Position numbers and translations under genes: made by a program. This document shows positions 16,906 through 24,835 of a stretch of 64,000 bases of DNA, piece after piece (position 1 is the stretch's first letter; each line of letters begins with the position of its first letter). This stretch comes from Saprospiraceae bacterium (lineage in GTDB: Bacteria > Bacteroidota > Bacteroidia > Chitinophagales > Saprospiraceae), in contig JALHRR010000028.1 in the NCBI GenBank assembly GCA_022841345.1, positions 1 through 64,000 on the forward strand. The letters are read 5' to 3'. The notes under the pieces were generated by a model. The model did no database searches. It was not told the DNA's origin and saw nothing but the letters and a program-made list of their open reading frames with translations.

Positions 16906-17493
16906 TTACCAATCCAGAGAATGTCCCATGACATCCTTTTTTGTCTGATAGTATTTCAGATTTTCTGCGCGGGGAGGGATCATCAGCGGAACGCGGGAAA
17001 CAACTTCGATATTGGAGTTTTCAAATGCCTTTACTTTCTCCGGATTATTGGTAATGAGGTGGATTTTACTCACTCCTAAATCCGTCAAAATATCAAGCGC
17101 ATCCTGGTAAATTCTGGAGTCTGCCTCGAATCCTAAATGTGTATTTGCTTCTACAGTATCCAATCCGTCTTCCTGCAGATTATAAGCCTTGAGCTTGTTG
17201 ATGATTCCTATACCTCTTCCTTCCTGCCGCAGATAGATGACCATTCCTTTGTTTTCATAAGCCATTGCCATTGCCATTTGCAATTGAGCTCCACAATCAC
17301 AGCGATAGGAACCAAAAATATCACCTGTCATGCATTCAGAGTGAATCCGAACATAATTTACCTGAGATGGATCGAATTCTGAAGAGAGTAGAACAATATG
17401 CGGAATGAGAGCTTCTGCATCAGCAGCGTAAGCGAGAATTTTAAATTTACCAAATTCAGTAGGCATGGATGCTACTACCTGTTGTTGTACCAT
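16906..17493 (-). CDS. ribA: GTP cyclohydrolase II
   Basis: 195 residues. It opens the imidazole ring of GTP, the first step of riboflavin synthesis. The zinc site is C54, C65 and C67 in SECMTGDIFGSYRCDCGAQL. The active-site motif YLRQEGRGIGIINKL and the C-terminal THLGFEADSR and NNPEKVKAFE segments are all family-typical. It is a stand-alone RibA rather than a RibBA fusion. It heads the ribA-mazG pair. The few residues before MPTEFGKFK are not diagnostic, so the start could be M10. Confidence 0.95.
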   Translation of the reverse strand: MVQQQVVASMPTEFGKFKILAYAADAEALIPHIVLLSSEFDPSQVNYVRIHSECMTGDIFGSYRCDCGAQLQMAMAMAYENKGMVIYLRQEGRGIGIINKLKAYNLQEDGLDTVEANTHLGFEADSRIYQDALDILTDLGVSKIHLITNNPEKVKAFENSNIEVVSRVPLMIPPRAENLKYYQTKKDVMGHSLDW

Positions 17494-17912
17494 GATAAAT
17501 GTGGATGGTCAGGAAAAAAAGTAAACAAAACCAGCATCAATAAGTTGATGTGTTTTGTAGTTTGCTACAGACCTGAAATGTAGCGCAGTTCTAACGACGG
17601 CGTTCGATAATTACTTTGGATGCAGAAAGAAATATGCTACCCAGTAAAAAGGAACCCGTGACGATGTAAAGTAGAAGCATCTGTGAATAATAAAGTAGTA
17701 ATAAGGCTTTCAGTTGCGAAAATCTATAAATCGAGGCACTTATCAAAACTTTATACCGAATATTTACGTAGTGGGGGTATAATATATTTGTTTAAACATA
17801 CTAGTGGGTAACATTTGAAAATAATTTGTCAATTGTAAGACGCTGTATTATAATATTTATCCAAGGGGAGCATCACAAATAACCTGGAGTTCGACTAAAG
17901 CTGTGGTTTCAT

Positions 17913-17960
17913 GTTTTGTCATGATTTTTGCTTCTTTCATGCAAAAATGCATGCCAAAAC
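17913..17960 (+). repeat. Nested hairpin punctuated by CATG
   Basis: Arms GTTTTG (17913-17918), CATG (17920-17923) and TTTTTGC (17925-17931) pair with GCAAAAA (17941-17947), CATG (17950-17953) and CAAAAC (17955-17960). Further CATG copies lie at 17910 and 17938. Confidence 0.6.
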
Positions 17961-17980
17961 GTTTGCTATTATATTATTAA

Positions 17981-18028
17981 CCCCGGATTTTATCCGGGGC
18001 TACTGTTGGTGAACCCCTTTCCGGGGTT
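17981..18028 (+). repeat. Double CCCC/GGGG hairpin element
   Basis: Stem 1 is CCCCGGAT/ATCCGGGG (17981-17988/17992-17999). Stem 2 is AACCCC/GGGGTT (18012-18017/18023-18028), with a linker GCTACTGTTGGTG. The combination looks like a dispersed Bacteroidota palindromic element. Confidence 0.6.
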
Positions 18029-18550
18029 TTAAACAATTCTCCAAACTTGTCCTTTTTCGTCAAACTCAAGTTGAATGACGAGATATTTAAAGTTGAAGCA
18101 ATTTACAATAGGAACCTTAGGGCACCTTTACTAAGTCTACCAGAATCAGCTTTCATAAGTGAAAAGCCACTTTGGCAGAGGCTGTTGATTCGGCCTTTTA
18201 AAATTTCTGTAGCTTTTCAAGCTGTTCGGAACACAGTTGTCAAGCTGAATTTGACGACATGCAAGCAGGCACAGAAGTCGAGCTAAAGAAGAAAACTGGA
18301 TTAACTCAGAATAAATTAAAGCGTAGAAGAGTGAGTATTAATCACAATTTCAATAAGCGAGCGACTTTGCATGCGCGGAGAGGAGAACAGCGTAGAAAAC
18401 AAGGAAATTTTAAACAGCCTTGATCTTTTGTTACTTTTGGATCAAGCCAAAAGTAAAAAAGCATTGAAAAACACAGTGCAGCAAAACCAAGAGCTACTGC
18501 TTATGTATTTGAAACAACAGCTAAATGTCCGATTAAAATAAAGGCAAATA

Positions 18551-18931
18551 TTATTCTTTCAAACTTCCGGCAGGAATAAACTTCAAAGAAATAGAATTCA
18601 CACAATGCCTTGTATTCTTATCCGTAAACTTCTCTCCGGTAAAAACATGTCCAAGGTGTCCCCCACAATTATTACATAAAATCTCTACCCTTCTCCCATC
18701 TGCATCTTTTTCCTTGCGCACAGCACCGGGAATTTCATCATCAAAACTGGGCCAGCCACATCCGGAATCAAACTTGGTGTCTGACTCATATAATGGCGTA
18801 TTGCATCGGCGGCAAACATAGGTGCCTTTTTCGTAGTGCTTATTATACTCACCGGTGAAAGGTCTTTCGGTTCCTTTTTTAAGGATGACATATTCCTCTT
18901 CCTCAGTAAGAGGATTGAATGTATCTGACAT
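18551..18931 (-). CDS. msrB: Peptide methionine-R-sulfoxide reductase MsrB
   Basis: Reduces the R-epimer of methionine sulfoxide in proteins. The chosen start is the ATG at 18931 ([17 protein letters not shown]), which leaves two bases after the msrA stop. A longer frame to 19000 overlaps msrA and adds no family sequence. Zinc-binding CRRC and CNNC pairs, the [10 protein letters not shown] motif and the catalytic cysteine in [12 protein letters not shown] are present. No export signal precedes the domain, so it looks cytoplasmic, unlike the upstream MsrA. Confidence 0.93.
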   Translation of the reverse strand: MSDTFNPLTEEEEYVILKKGTERPFTGEYNKHYEKGTYVCRRCNTPLYESDTKFDSGCGWPSFDDEIPGAVRKEKDADGRRVEILCNNCGGHLGHVFTGEKFTDKNTRHCVNSISLKFIPAGSLKE

Positions 18932-18933
18932 AG

Positions 18934-19653
18934 TTAATTCAGTTTTGTCGCGAATTTTTTTTTGAATTTCTGCAGCTTGGGATTGATTACATATACACAA
19001 TAGGGCTGATTCTTATTGTCTCTGTAATAGTTCTGATGGTAATCTTCTGCTTTGTAAAATTCTGTAAATGCACTGATTTCTGTTACGACCGGGTCTTCCC
19101 AGGCTTCAGCTGCAAATCCGGTTTTTGACTTTTGAGCAATGGCTTTTTGTTCTTCGTCGTGGTAGAAAATAACTGAACGGTATTGAGGACCTACATCATT
19201 TCCCTGTCTGTTGAGCGTCGTTGGATCGTGCGTTGTGAAAAATACTTCCAGAATTTCTTCAAAAGTCACAATTTCAGGATCAAAGACAATCTGGATTACC
19301 TCAGCATGGCCCGTGATTCCCGCGCTTACTTCTTTATATGTTGGATTCTTTTCTATACCACCGGAATAACCTGAAGTGACGGAAATCACTCCTTTCAGTT
19401 CCTGATAAATGGCTTCTACGCACCAAAAACAACCGCCGCCCAGAGTGGCAGTGTCTTTTTTACCGAAATAACTTACTTCTTTTACTTCTTTCGCTTCTGG
19501 CATTGTTGTTGAATTTTGTTCAGCAGACTGGCATCCTGCCCAGGTAAATGATTGAGCAATGAATGCCCATATGAATAATGACATGCCCCATCTTCCTGAT
19601 TGCTTAGCTCCTGAAGTATGGAAAATGTTAAATGAATTTGATTTTGGACTCAT
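18934..19653 (-). CDS. msrA: Lipoprotein-type peptide methionine-S-sulfoxide reductase MsrA
   Basis: Reduces the S-epimer of methionine sulfoxide. The catalytic motif is [13 protein letters not shown], followed by VTSGYSGG and the tyrosine- and histidine-containing [10 protein letters not shown] near the C-terminus. The N-terminal region ends in SFTWAGC, a plausible lipobox, so the enzyme is probably exported and lipid-anchored. The annotated start gives 23 residues before MSLFIWAF; the internal Met24 is an equally good start. It is the first gene of the msrA-msrB pair. Confidence 0.92.
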   Translation of the reverse strand: MSPKSNSFNIFHTSGAKQSGRWGMSLFIWAFIAQSFTWAGCQSAEQNSTTMPEAKEVKEVSYFGKKDTATLGGGCFWCVEAIYQELKGVISVTSGYSGGIEKNPTYKEVSAGITGHAEVIQIVFDPEIVTFEEILEVFFTTHDPTTLNRQGNDVGPQYRSVIFYHDEEQKAIAQKSKTGFAAEAWEDPVVTEISAFTEFYKAEDYHQNYYRDNKNQPYCVYVINPKLQKFKKKFATKLN

Positions 19654-19940
19654 GATGTGAAATTTGGATGGCCAGACACTTAAAAAAATATTTTTAATCT
19701 TTTCAAACAGTCTTATTAACGAGAAATGGCAGGCTTTGGTTGTCGGGAAAACTTGAAGAGTTAAGATTTAACTTTTTGTTCAGGTATATTTTGGAAGTGA
19801 TATACTGGCCAGCGAAAAGCCTTTCTATTTAATTATTGAGATTAGAGTAGTTGAATTACAAATTCAAAATGTATCGGATCGAAGTCATAGACTTCGACCA
19901 TCGACATTAGAAAAGGGTCGAAGACTAAAACTACCTCCTT

Positions 19941-19971
19941 AAAAAAAAGAAAGAGGACACCTGGTCCTCTT
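19941..19971 (-). terminator. Intrinsic terminator of the small transcript
   Basis: Read on the minus strand: perfect stem AAGAGGAC/GTCCTCTT (19971-19964 with 19958-19951), a 5-nt loop, then TCTTTTTTTT (19950-19941). This is a textbook rho-independent terminator. Confidence 0.85.
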
Positions 19972-20050
19972 AGTTTGTATCGACGTGCTGTGAAGTTCTG
20001 ATTACAAATATTGCACTTGCTAATCACATTCTCCATAGTCATGTGCTTTA
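19941..20050 (-). ncRNA. Candidate ~110-nt small RNA or short-peptide transcript
   Basis: A promoter with consensus elements and a strong terminator enclose about 110 nt. A 66-codon frame starting at 20042 (or ATG 20036) runs through the terminator. Its first part, MENVISKCNICNQNFTARRYK, has a CxxC pair, but from residue 29 it is encoded by the terminator hairpin and U-tract. A short peptide of 30-odd residues, a leader controlling msrA downstream, and a non-coding RNA are all possible. I cannot match it to a known RNA family. Confidence 0.4.
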
Positions 20051-20055
20051 CGCCG

Positions 20056-20086
20056 CAAAAATATGCAAGCTTTTTATTTGTGCAAA
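20056..20086 (-). promoter_or_regulatory. Perfect Bacteroidota promoter
   Basis: On the minus strand: TTTG (20086-20083), a 19-nt spacer, then TATTTTTG (20063-20056). It fits the TTTG-N19-TAnnTTTG consensus exactly. Confidence 0.75.
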
Positions 20087-20126
20087 TTTTTTTGAAAAAA
20101 TCTTAGTGTAGATTCGACAATAAGCT

Positions 20127-21275
20127 TTAAAAGCGATGCATTAATCCCACGTTGAAGGACTCCCTGAATTGTGTCCGGGGCCCCTGACCACCGGTAGGTG
20201 ATCCTTCTGCATCCACAATATCAAACTTGATATCATCATCATAAATCAACTGTGTAAAGAAATTAGCACTCAGATAATCATTGACTTTTAGAGTGATTAC
20301 ATTTTCCCAGTTGACATCTATATTGCCAAATCCCTGAATATGATTGGTAAAAAAATCAGCCTTTGAGTGTACAAAGACATTTTTCAAAACCTCCATCTTG
20401 AACTCCATTTTCATGAAGGATCCCAGTTCAATTCTGGTTCTCTGCCCCTCAAAACCCACCGGTAAATATTGAGAAGCAAGATTGCGATCTGCCACATGGG
20501 TAATCTTTGTATTGACAGGGGAATAATAAATATTAAGGTAAGGCCGGTTCATTTTATAATCTACACCGGTTCCAATATTTGCAAAAGCCGGAGAAAGAAA
20601 TCCGCCAATGTAATCACCTCTGCTTCCATCGGCATTGATTTTGTAATTATTATGCATACTGGACCTGAAGTTTACAAGTGTAGAAAAATTCCAGCGCTCT
20701 GAATAATATACATTGTACTTCGAATTGAATTCCAGCTGATCTACATTCTTGTTGAATTTGTGCTTGCCCTGACGAACGATTCCATACAAAAAGTCAATGG
20801 AATTCTGCCAGTCTGTTTTTTCTTTTTGATATTTAGCAGCCAGAAATATCTTGAAACCCACAGCAACAGAACTTATGCCTCCTGCTTTCCAATAGGGACT
20901 GAATGAATGTTGTGCGAAGTTCAAATGAAAGGAATTGTCGAATAACCACAATGGTTGAACGACTATTTTAATGGTATCTCTTTTCTGGAATTCAGCCCGT
21001 TTCACTTCTTTGGAAGCCAGCCTGATTTGTTCGCCTTCAGCAATCAGCATATAGTCTCCTGCAGGAACATCTGTTATGATAGCAACTCCTTCTTTATTTA
21101 CCTTATACCTTTTTCTTTTATCCTTGATGCGTATGACACAGTCACCAGGTTTTAGATTTGAAGGAAAAAGCAATTGTATATATAAACTGTCAGAATCTGG
21201 ACTTGCCACTACTGAGGCTCCGTATGAAGACGCTATTATGCAAAAGAAAAAAATGGTGAAAAGACTTCTCGACAT
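20127..21275 (-). CDS. DUF3078 outer-membrane protein
   Basis: 382 residues. A signal peptide (about 1-23) is followed by a beta-rich domain of about 90 residues. The DUF3078 region starts near NSFHLNFAQHSFSPYWKAGG. Typical elements are WQNSIDFLYGIVRQG, DQLEFNSKYNVY and WNFSTLVNFRSSM. Many alternating hydrophobic strands ending in SFNVGLMHRF, with a C-terminal aromatic, indicate an outer-membrane beta-barrel. The function of the family is unknown. It is monocistronic, with a -7 element 58 bp upstream. Confidence 0.8.
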   Translation of the reverse strand: MSRSLFTIFFFCIIASSYGASVVASPDSDSLYIQLLFPSNLKPGDCVIRIKDKRKRYKVNKEGVAIITDVPAGDYMLIAEGEQIRLASKEVKRAEFQKRDTIKIVVQPLWLFDNSFHLNFAQHSFSPYWKAGGISSVAVGFKIFLAAKYQKEKTDWQNSIDFLYGIVRQGKHKFNKNVDQLEFNSKYNVYYSERWNFSTLVNFRSSMHNNYKINADGSRGDYIGGFLSPAFANIGTGVDYKMNRPYLNIYYSPVNTKITHVADRNLASQYLPVGFEGQRTRIELGSFMKMEFKMEVLKNVFVHSKADFFTNHIQGFGNIDVNWENVITLKVNDYLSANFFTQLIYDDDIKFDIVDAEGSPTGGQGPRTQFRESFNVGLMHRF

Positions 21276-21332
21276 GTGTTCAGAAAGGAATTAGCAGCTA
21301 AAACGATTATGAAAGTAATTCAGTATTCCCTG

Positions 21333-21340
21333 CAAAAATA
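21333..21340 (-). promoter_or_regulatory. -7 element of the DUF3078 gene
   Basis: CAAAAATA on the plus strand is TATTTTTG on the minus strand, 58 bp upstream of the start. No -33 TTG is seen at standard spacing. Confidence 0.4.
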
Positions 21341-21373
21341 ATTAATAAACAAACAACACATTAAATTATTTTA

Positions 21374-22108
21374 TTATGCATTGTCACCTCCAAATGCTAT
21401 AACCAGCTCATCAACACTCCACGCATCCTCTGCTTTGAAGTCCCCGCTTGCAGTTCTCCTGAGACTATTCAGATAAGCTCCGGTTCCCAATTTTTTTCCA
21501 AAATCATCAGCGATGGATCTGATATAGGTTCCCTTACTGCATCTCACAAAAAAATGGACAAATGGGGGCTCAAATCCAGTGATTTTCAATTCAAAAATAT
21601 CAACGAATCTGGATTTAATCTCTGTAGTTTTCCCTTGTCGTGCCAATTCATACAATCGCTTTCCGTCTTGCTGAACAGCAGAATATATAGGAGGGGTTTG
21701 TTCAATATTGCCCACAAACTGAGAAGCAACTGATTCTAATTCATTCAGGGTAATATGATCAATTGCACTATGCAAAACAGGCTCTGTTTCCAAATCAAAA
21801 GAAGGGGTTGTGGCTCCTATAAAAAAGCTGCCGGTATACACTTTTTCCTGCGCCTGCAGTGATTCAATCATCTTGGTGCATGGGCCTGTGCAAATCACAA
21901 TAACTCCGGTAGCCAAAGGATCCAGTGTTCCTGCGTGTCCAATTTTCAACTTGGGGAGATCAAATTTGTATTTTGATTTCCATTTGATTTTTGAAACCAC
22001 ATCAAATGAAGTCCAATAGAGTGGCTTATCCACAACAAAAATGGAACCTTCCATCAATTTTTCACGAGTGATGGAATCCTGGGGGGAGAGAAAATATTTA
22101 GTAAGCAA
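21374..22108 (-). CDS. truB: tRNA pseudouridine(55) synthase TruB
   Basis: 244 residues. It converts U55 to pseudouridine in the T-loop of tRNAs. The catalytic aspartate is in KIGHAGTLDPLATGVIVI. Further family segments are VYTGSFFIGATTPSFD, PPIYSAVQQDGKRLYELAR and CSKGTYIRSIADDFG. The start overlaps the uppP stop by 11 bp. The order ftsX, DUF3098, uppP, truB is the common Bacteroidota arrangement. Confidence 0.96.
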   Translation of the reverse strand: MLTKYFLSPQDSITREKLMEGSIFVVDKPLYWTSFDVVSKIKWKSKYKFDLPKLKIGHAGTLDPLATGVIVICTGPCTKMIESLQAQEKVYTGSFFIGATTPSFDLETEPVLHSAIDHITLNELESVASQFVGNIEQTPPIYSAVQQDGKRLYELARQGKTTEIKSRFVDIFELKITGFEPPFVHFFVRCSKGTYIRSIADDFGKKLGTGAYLNSLRRTASGDFKAEDAWSVDELVIAFGGDNA

Positions 22109-22892
22109 TACTATACCAGATTATGGATATGGTGGCTACCGCAAAGCAGTAGTATGAAAAATATTTTAGTTGAGCATTCGTGACCAATTTGATCATCCAT
22201 TTGCAAGCAAAATACCCTACAACAAATGCGGCAATAAATCCTGCAATCATAGGCATAATGGCGACTTCACCATCCGTCCATGTGCCATCCATGGTGTCTT
22301 TTGCCATTTTACCAAAAATGAGTGGAAGCACCATCAAAAATGAAAATCTTGCGGCCTCCTTTCTTTCAATTTTAAGTAATACTGATGTAGCAATCGTAGC
22401 CCCGGACCTGCTGATTCCAGGAAGAATTGCAATAGCTTGTGCAATTCCAATGATGATCGCATTTGTGAATGTCACTTTGCCTTCAGTTGATTTGGCCTTA
22501 TCCGCCACAAACAAGAGTAAACCTGTAATGTACAGGCAAATACTAACAAGAATAATTTGTCTGTCAAATAATGCCTCCAGTTCATCATTGAATAATACAC
22601 CGATAACGGCTGCAGGAATCATTGACACGATGATCTTCAAAGCAAACAGCTGATTCTCCTTATCCTTTGTGCTGAAAAGGCTGCCCAGTATCTGCCAGAT
22701 ATCTTTACGAAACACTACGACTGTACTGAGCGCAGTAGCAAAATGTAACACTACTGTAAATAAGAGGCTATCTTCCGGCTCAAAGTCCAAAAAGAACTTT
22801 CCAAGTTCAATGTGGCCGCTTGAGGAAACAGGCAAAAACTCAGAGAGTCCCTGTATGATTCCAAGGATAATAGCGTAAATAATTTGTTCCAT
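22098..22892 (-). CDS. uppP: Undecaprenyl-diphosphatase UppP
   Basis: 264-residue polytopic membrane enzyme of the BacA/UppP family. It dephosphorylates undecaprenyl pyrophosphate to recycle the peptidoglycan lipid carrier. The signature GLSEFLPVSSSGHIEL lies at about 15-30 and the second catalytic segment PGISRSGATI near the middle. Around eight membrane helices alternate with short loops. It is third in a four-gene operon, 14 bp after DUF3098. Confidence 0.95.
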   Translation of the reverse strand: MEQIIYAIILGIIQGLSEFLPVSSSGHIELGKFFLDFEPEDSLLFTVVLHFATALSTVVVFRKDIWQILGSLFSTKDKENQLFALKIIVSMIPAAVIGVLFNDELEALFDRQIILVSICLYITGLLLFVADKAKSTEGKVTFTNAIIIGIAQAIAILPGISRSGATIATSVLLKIERKEAARFSFLMVLPLIFGKMAKDTMDGTWTDGEVAIMPMIAGFIAAFVVGYFACKWMIKLVTNAQLKYFSYYCFAVATISIIWYSIAY

Positions 22893-22906
22893 GGATGAAA
22901 ATATCC

Positions 22907-23221
22907 TTATTCAGATCTGGTAAAAATGGCATAAATATTGACAACCAGGCCCGCCAGAATAAATATAGGAGCCAGTGTAATTCTTCTGAAACTGTAAATC
23001 AGCGAAGGATCCCAGGTATCTTTATCAGGCATTCCACCTCCCAGCATCAGAAGAAAACCTATGACTACAAGCCCCATGCCTACTCCCCAGAAGATGTAAT
23101 TTCTCTTTCCAAATATTAATGGCACTGTACTTGCAGCAGATACTGGACTTTTGCGTGTAGTGGCAGCCGGAGTTGCTTTTCTAACAACCGGCGTACTTTT
23201 GGGAGACTTCTTTGCTGACAT
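22907..23221 (-). CDS. DUF3098 membrane protein
   Basis: 104 residues. A Ser/Thr/Lys/Ala-rich N-terminus (about 1-35) precedes FGKRNYIFWGVGMGLVVIGF and a second helix ITLAPIFILAGLVVNIYAIF. These two helices and the GGG...PDKDTW loop are the DUF3098 pattern. The family commonly sits between ftsX and uppP and is of unknown function, presumably linked to envelope growth. Confidence 0.85.
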   Translation of the reverse strand: MSAKKSPKSTPVVRKATPAATTRKSPVSAASTVPLIFGKRNYIFWGVGMGLVVIGFLLMLGGGMPDKDTWDPSLIYSFRRITLAPIFILAGLVVNIYAIFTRSE

Positions 23222-23632
23222 ATATTTCTATTTCTGTTGCAAAGCTATAAAACCTCTACTATTTTTCCCGTATAAGGGAGAAATCTTTATTAATGTACTA
23301 CTACTAACAGGCTGTACTCGTCAAATTTGTGACGCCCCTGCACGGCTGCGCCTTGCCGGGGTGACATCTTTTGGCTTCGCCAAAAGGTGACGATTTTTGA
23401 CAGCTAGCTGTCAAAGTGACGCTATAGCATATGGGACAGGGGCAACTTATTAAACTGGCTGTTCGCCTAAAGCTAAAGGTCAAAAGCTAACAGCGACTGT
23501 TCAAACAGCAACCAGCAACTTTCAGCTTCGAGCTTTAAGCTTTCAGCTTGTGCCTTTTGCCTTGTCTTTTATGCCTTTTGCCTTACTCCTTATGCCTTTT
23601 TCCCTGGCTCTTTTTCCTTTTTCCTTTTTCCT
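23222..23632. other. Repeat-filled gap inside the ftsX-uppP operon
   Basis: 411 bp between ftsX and DUF3098, genes usually much closer. It holds hairpin array B (23329-23421), degenerate GGCTGTT/AGCTTT-rich sequence (about 23455-23540) and a pyrimidine-rich TGCCTTTTGCC/CTTTTTCC simple repeat (about 23545-23640). Open frames across the last part translate to repetitive MPFAL-type peptides and are not genes. Confidence 0.6.
23329..23421 (+). repeat. Tandem hairpin array punctuated by GTGAC (locus B)
   Basis: GTGAC copies at 23329, 23361, 23387 and 23416 enclose three hairpins. The first is imperfect, with CCCCTGC/GCCGGGG arms. The second is CTTTTGGC/GCCAAAAG (23368-23375/23379-23386). The third is a 20-bp perfect palindrome with half-site TTTGACAGCT (23396-23415). 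Confidence 0.75.
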
Positions 23633-24514
23633 CTACATCAAATCTTCCATTCTCATTTTCAGGTACCCGGTGATAACTATAAATGTACTGGAGACTGTCA
23701 GCAGCATGCCACTAATCAGGATAATTCCGGCATTCATAGCCAGCAATTCCATTTTGAGTATATCCATTATTTCAGGCTGATTTTTTATCACCCAACTAAA
23801 AAGTGCTCCCAGTAAAACGCAGGCGAGCATTCCGCTGATCAAACCGTGTAGCATACTTTTCAGCATAAATGGCTTTCTGATGAAATTCCAGGAAGCGCCT
23901 ACCAATTCCATATTCCGAATCAGAACTCTGTTGGAATAAAGGGACAGTTTTATTGAATTATGTATCAATATCAGCGCAATAACCATGAAAATACAGGCCA
24001 AAATCAAAATGAAATACATCATTTTTTCTACGTTGGAAAGTACACTATCGAGCATAGTTTCCTGATAATAAACATCATTGATCTGACTTGATTTGCGTTT
24101 TAGTTCGGACTGAATAATCGATAATTCTTCTTTGTTTAGAAATGCTCCTTCCACATTGAATGTGAATACATCGAAAAGAGGATTGGGCATATCCAGCAAT
24201 AAAAAATCCTCACCAAAATCCTCTTTCAAAATTTGGGCAGCTTCATCTTTACTTATAAATTGAATGGAACTCTCCTTTATCTGAGGCATCTCCGCCATTA
24301 ACTGCCGGATCTTTTTGACATCGTTTTCGGTCGCTTTGTCTTTGAGTTCCACGATGACATTGATTTTCTCCTTGAAATAATCTGTCAATTCATTGGTATG
24401 GGTACTCAATAAAACAAAAAAGCCAAATAAGAAAAGTACCAAAGACATACTCACGATCGCCGTTGTATAATTGGGACGGGGAAGAAGTTTCTTGTGATTA
24501 AGATTAGATGCCAT
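23633..24514 (-). CDS. ftsX: Cell-division ABC transporter permease FtsX
   Basis: 293 residues. FtsX and FtsE transmit division signals to peptidoglycan hydrolases. One N-terminal membrane helix (about 18-38) precedes an extracytoplasmic domain (ELKDKATENDVKKI...AQILKEDFGEDFL). Three further helices complete the FtsX permease core, with FILILACIFMVIALILIHNSIKL split across the second. ftsE is not in this window. It is first in the operon with DUF3098, uppP and truB. Confidence 0.9.
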   Translation of the reverse strand: MASNLNHKKLLPRPNYTTAIVSMSLVLFLFGFFVLLSTHTNELTDYFKEKINVIVELKDKATENDVKKIRQLMAEMPQIKESSIQFISKDEAAQILKEDFGEDFLLLDMPNPLFDVFTFNVEGAFLNKEELSIIQSELKRKSSQINDVYYQETMLDSVLSNVEKMMYFILILACIFMVIALILIHNSIKLSLYSNRVLIRNMELVGASWNFIRKPFMLKSMLHGLISGMLACVLLGALFSWVIKNQPEIMDILKMELLAMNAGIILISGMLLTVSSTFIVITGYLKMRMEDLM

Positions 24515-24543
24515 GTTATTAGCTACTTATAATAAATAAAGTA

Positions 24544-24551
24544 CAAATATA
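24544..24551 (-). promoter_or_regulatory. -7 element of the ftsX operon
   Basis: CAAATATA (minus strand TATATTTG) fits TAnnTTTG, 30 bp upstream of the ftsX start. No clear -33 is visible. Confidence 0.45.
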
Positions 24552-24835
24552 GATTTTCTATCATATATAAATGCGCTTTTTAGATTTTTTTTGTCCTGCT
24601 CTCAAAAATTTACCCGGATCATATCTCATTCGGCGATTCATTTCCCTGGAAAATTGTATTAATCTGATGCTGTAATTGTTGTTATTGATAACGAGTAGCT
24701 TTGTCAGTTGTGATGTATGAGTCAAAGAATCTTAAAAAATAAAAAGTGTAGGTCCCTATCCTTTATATTTTATTAATTTGCAGCAATTCCAATGAGTCAT
24801 TCATTTTGACTAACACCTTTAAAGCAAAACTTGTA

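Larger units (their letters stand above)
17494..18550. other. Long gene-free stretch with several hairpins
   Basis: About 1.06 kb between ribA and msrB. It contains a nested hairpin at 17913-17960, a double hairpin at 17981-18028, and a hairpin with TTACTTTTGG/CCAAAAGTAA arms (18431-18440/18447-18456). An open frame at 18047-18286 has no recognisable family and is not called. Parts of 18240-18420 look like decayed or structural sequence, but I cannot identify a parent gene. Confidence 0.5.
19654..20126. other. Intergenic stretch upstream of msrA
   Basis: 473 bp containing a complete promoter-to-terminator unit on the minus strand (19941-20086), described separately. The 290 bp between that terminator and msrA hold no other feature I can support. 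Confidence 0.5.

Noticed and set aside
18047-18286. Open frame of 79 codons in the long gap before msrB
   Set aside because: No recognisable motif, poor start context and no promoter element. It may be decayed sequence but I cannot name a parent gene.
23550-23780. Open frame beginning MPFALSFMPFALLLMPF
   Set aside because: Translation of the TGCCTTTTGCC simple repeat running into the antisense of ftsX.
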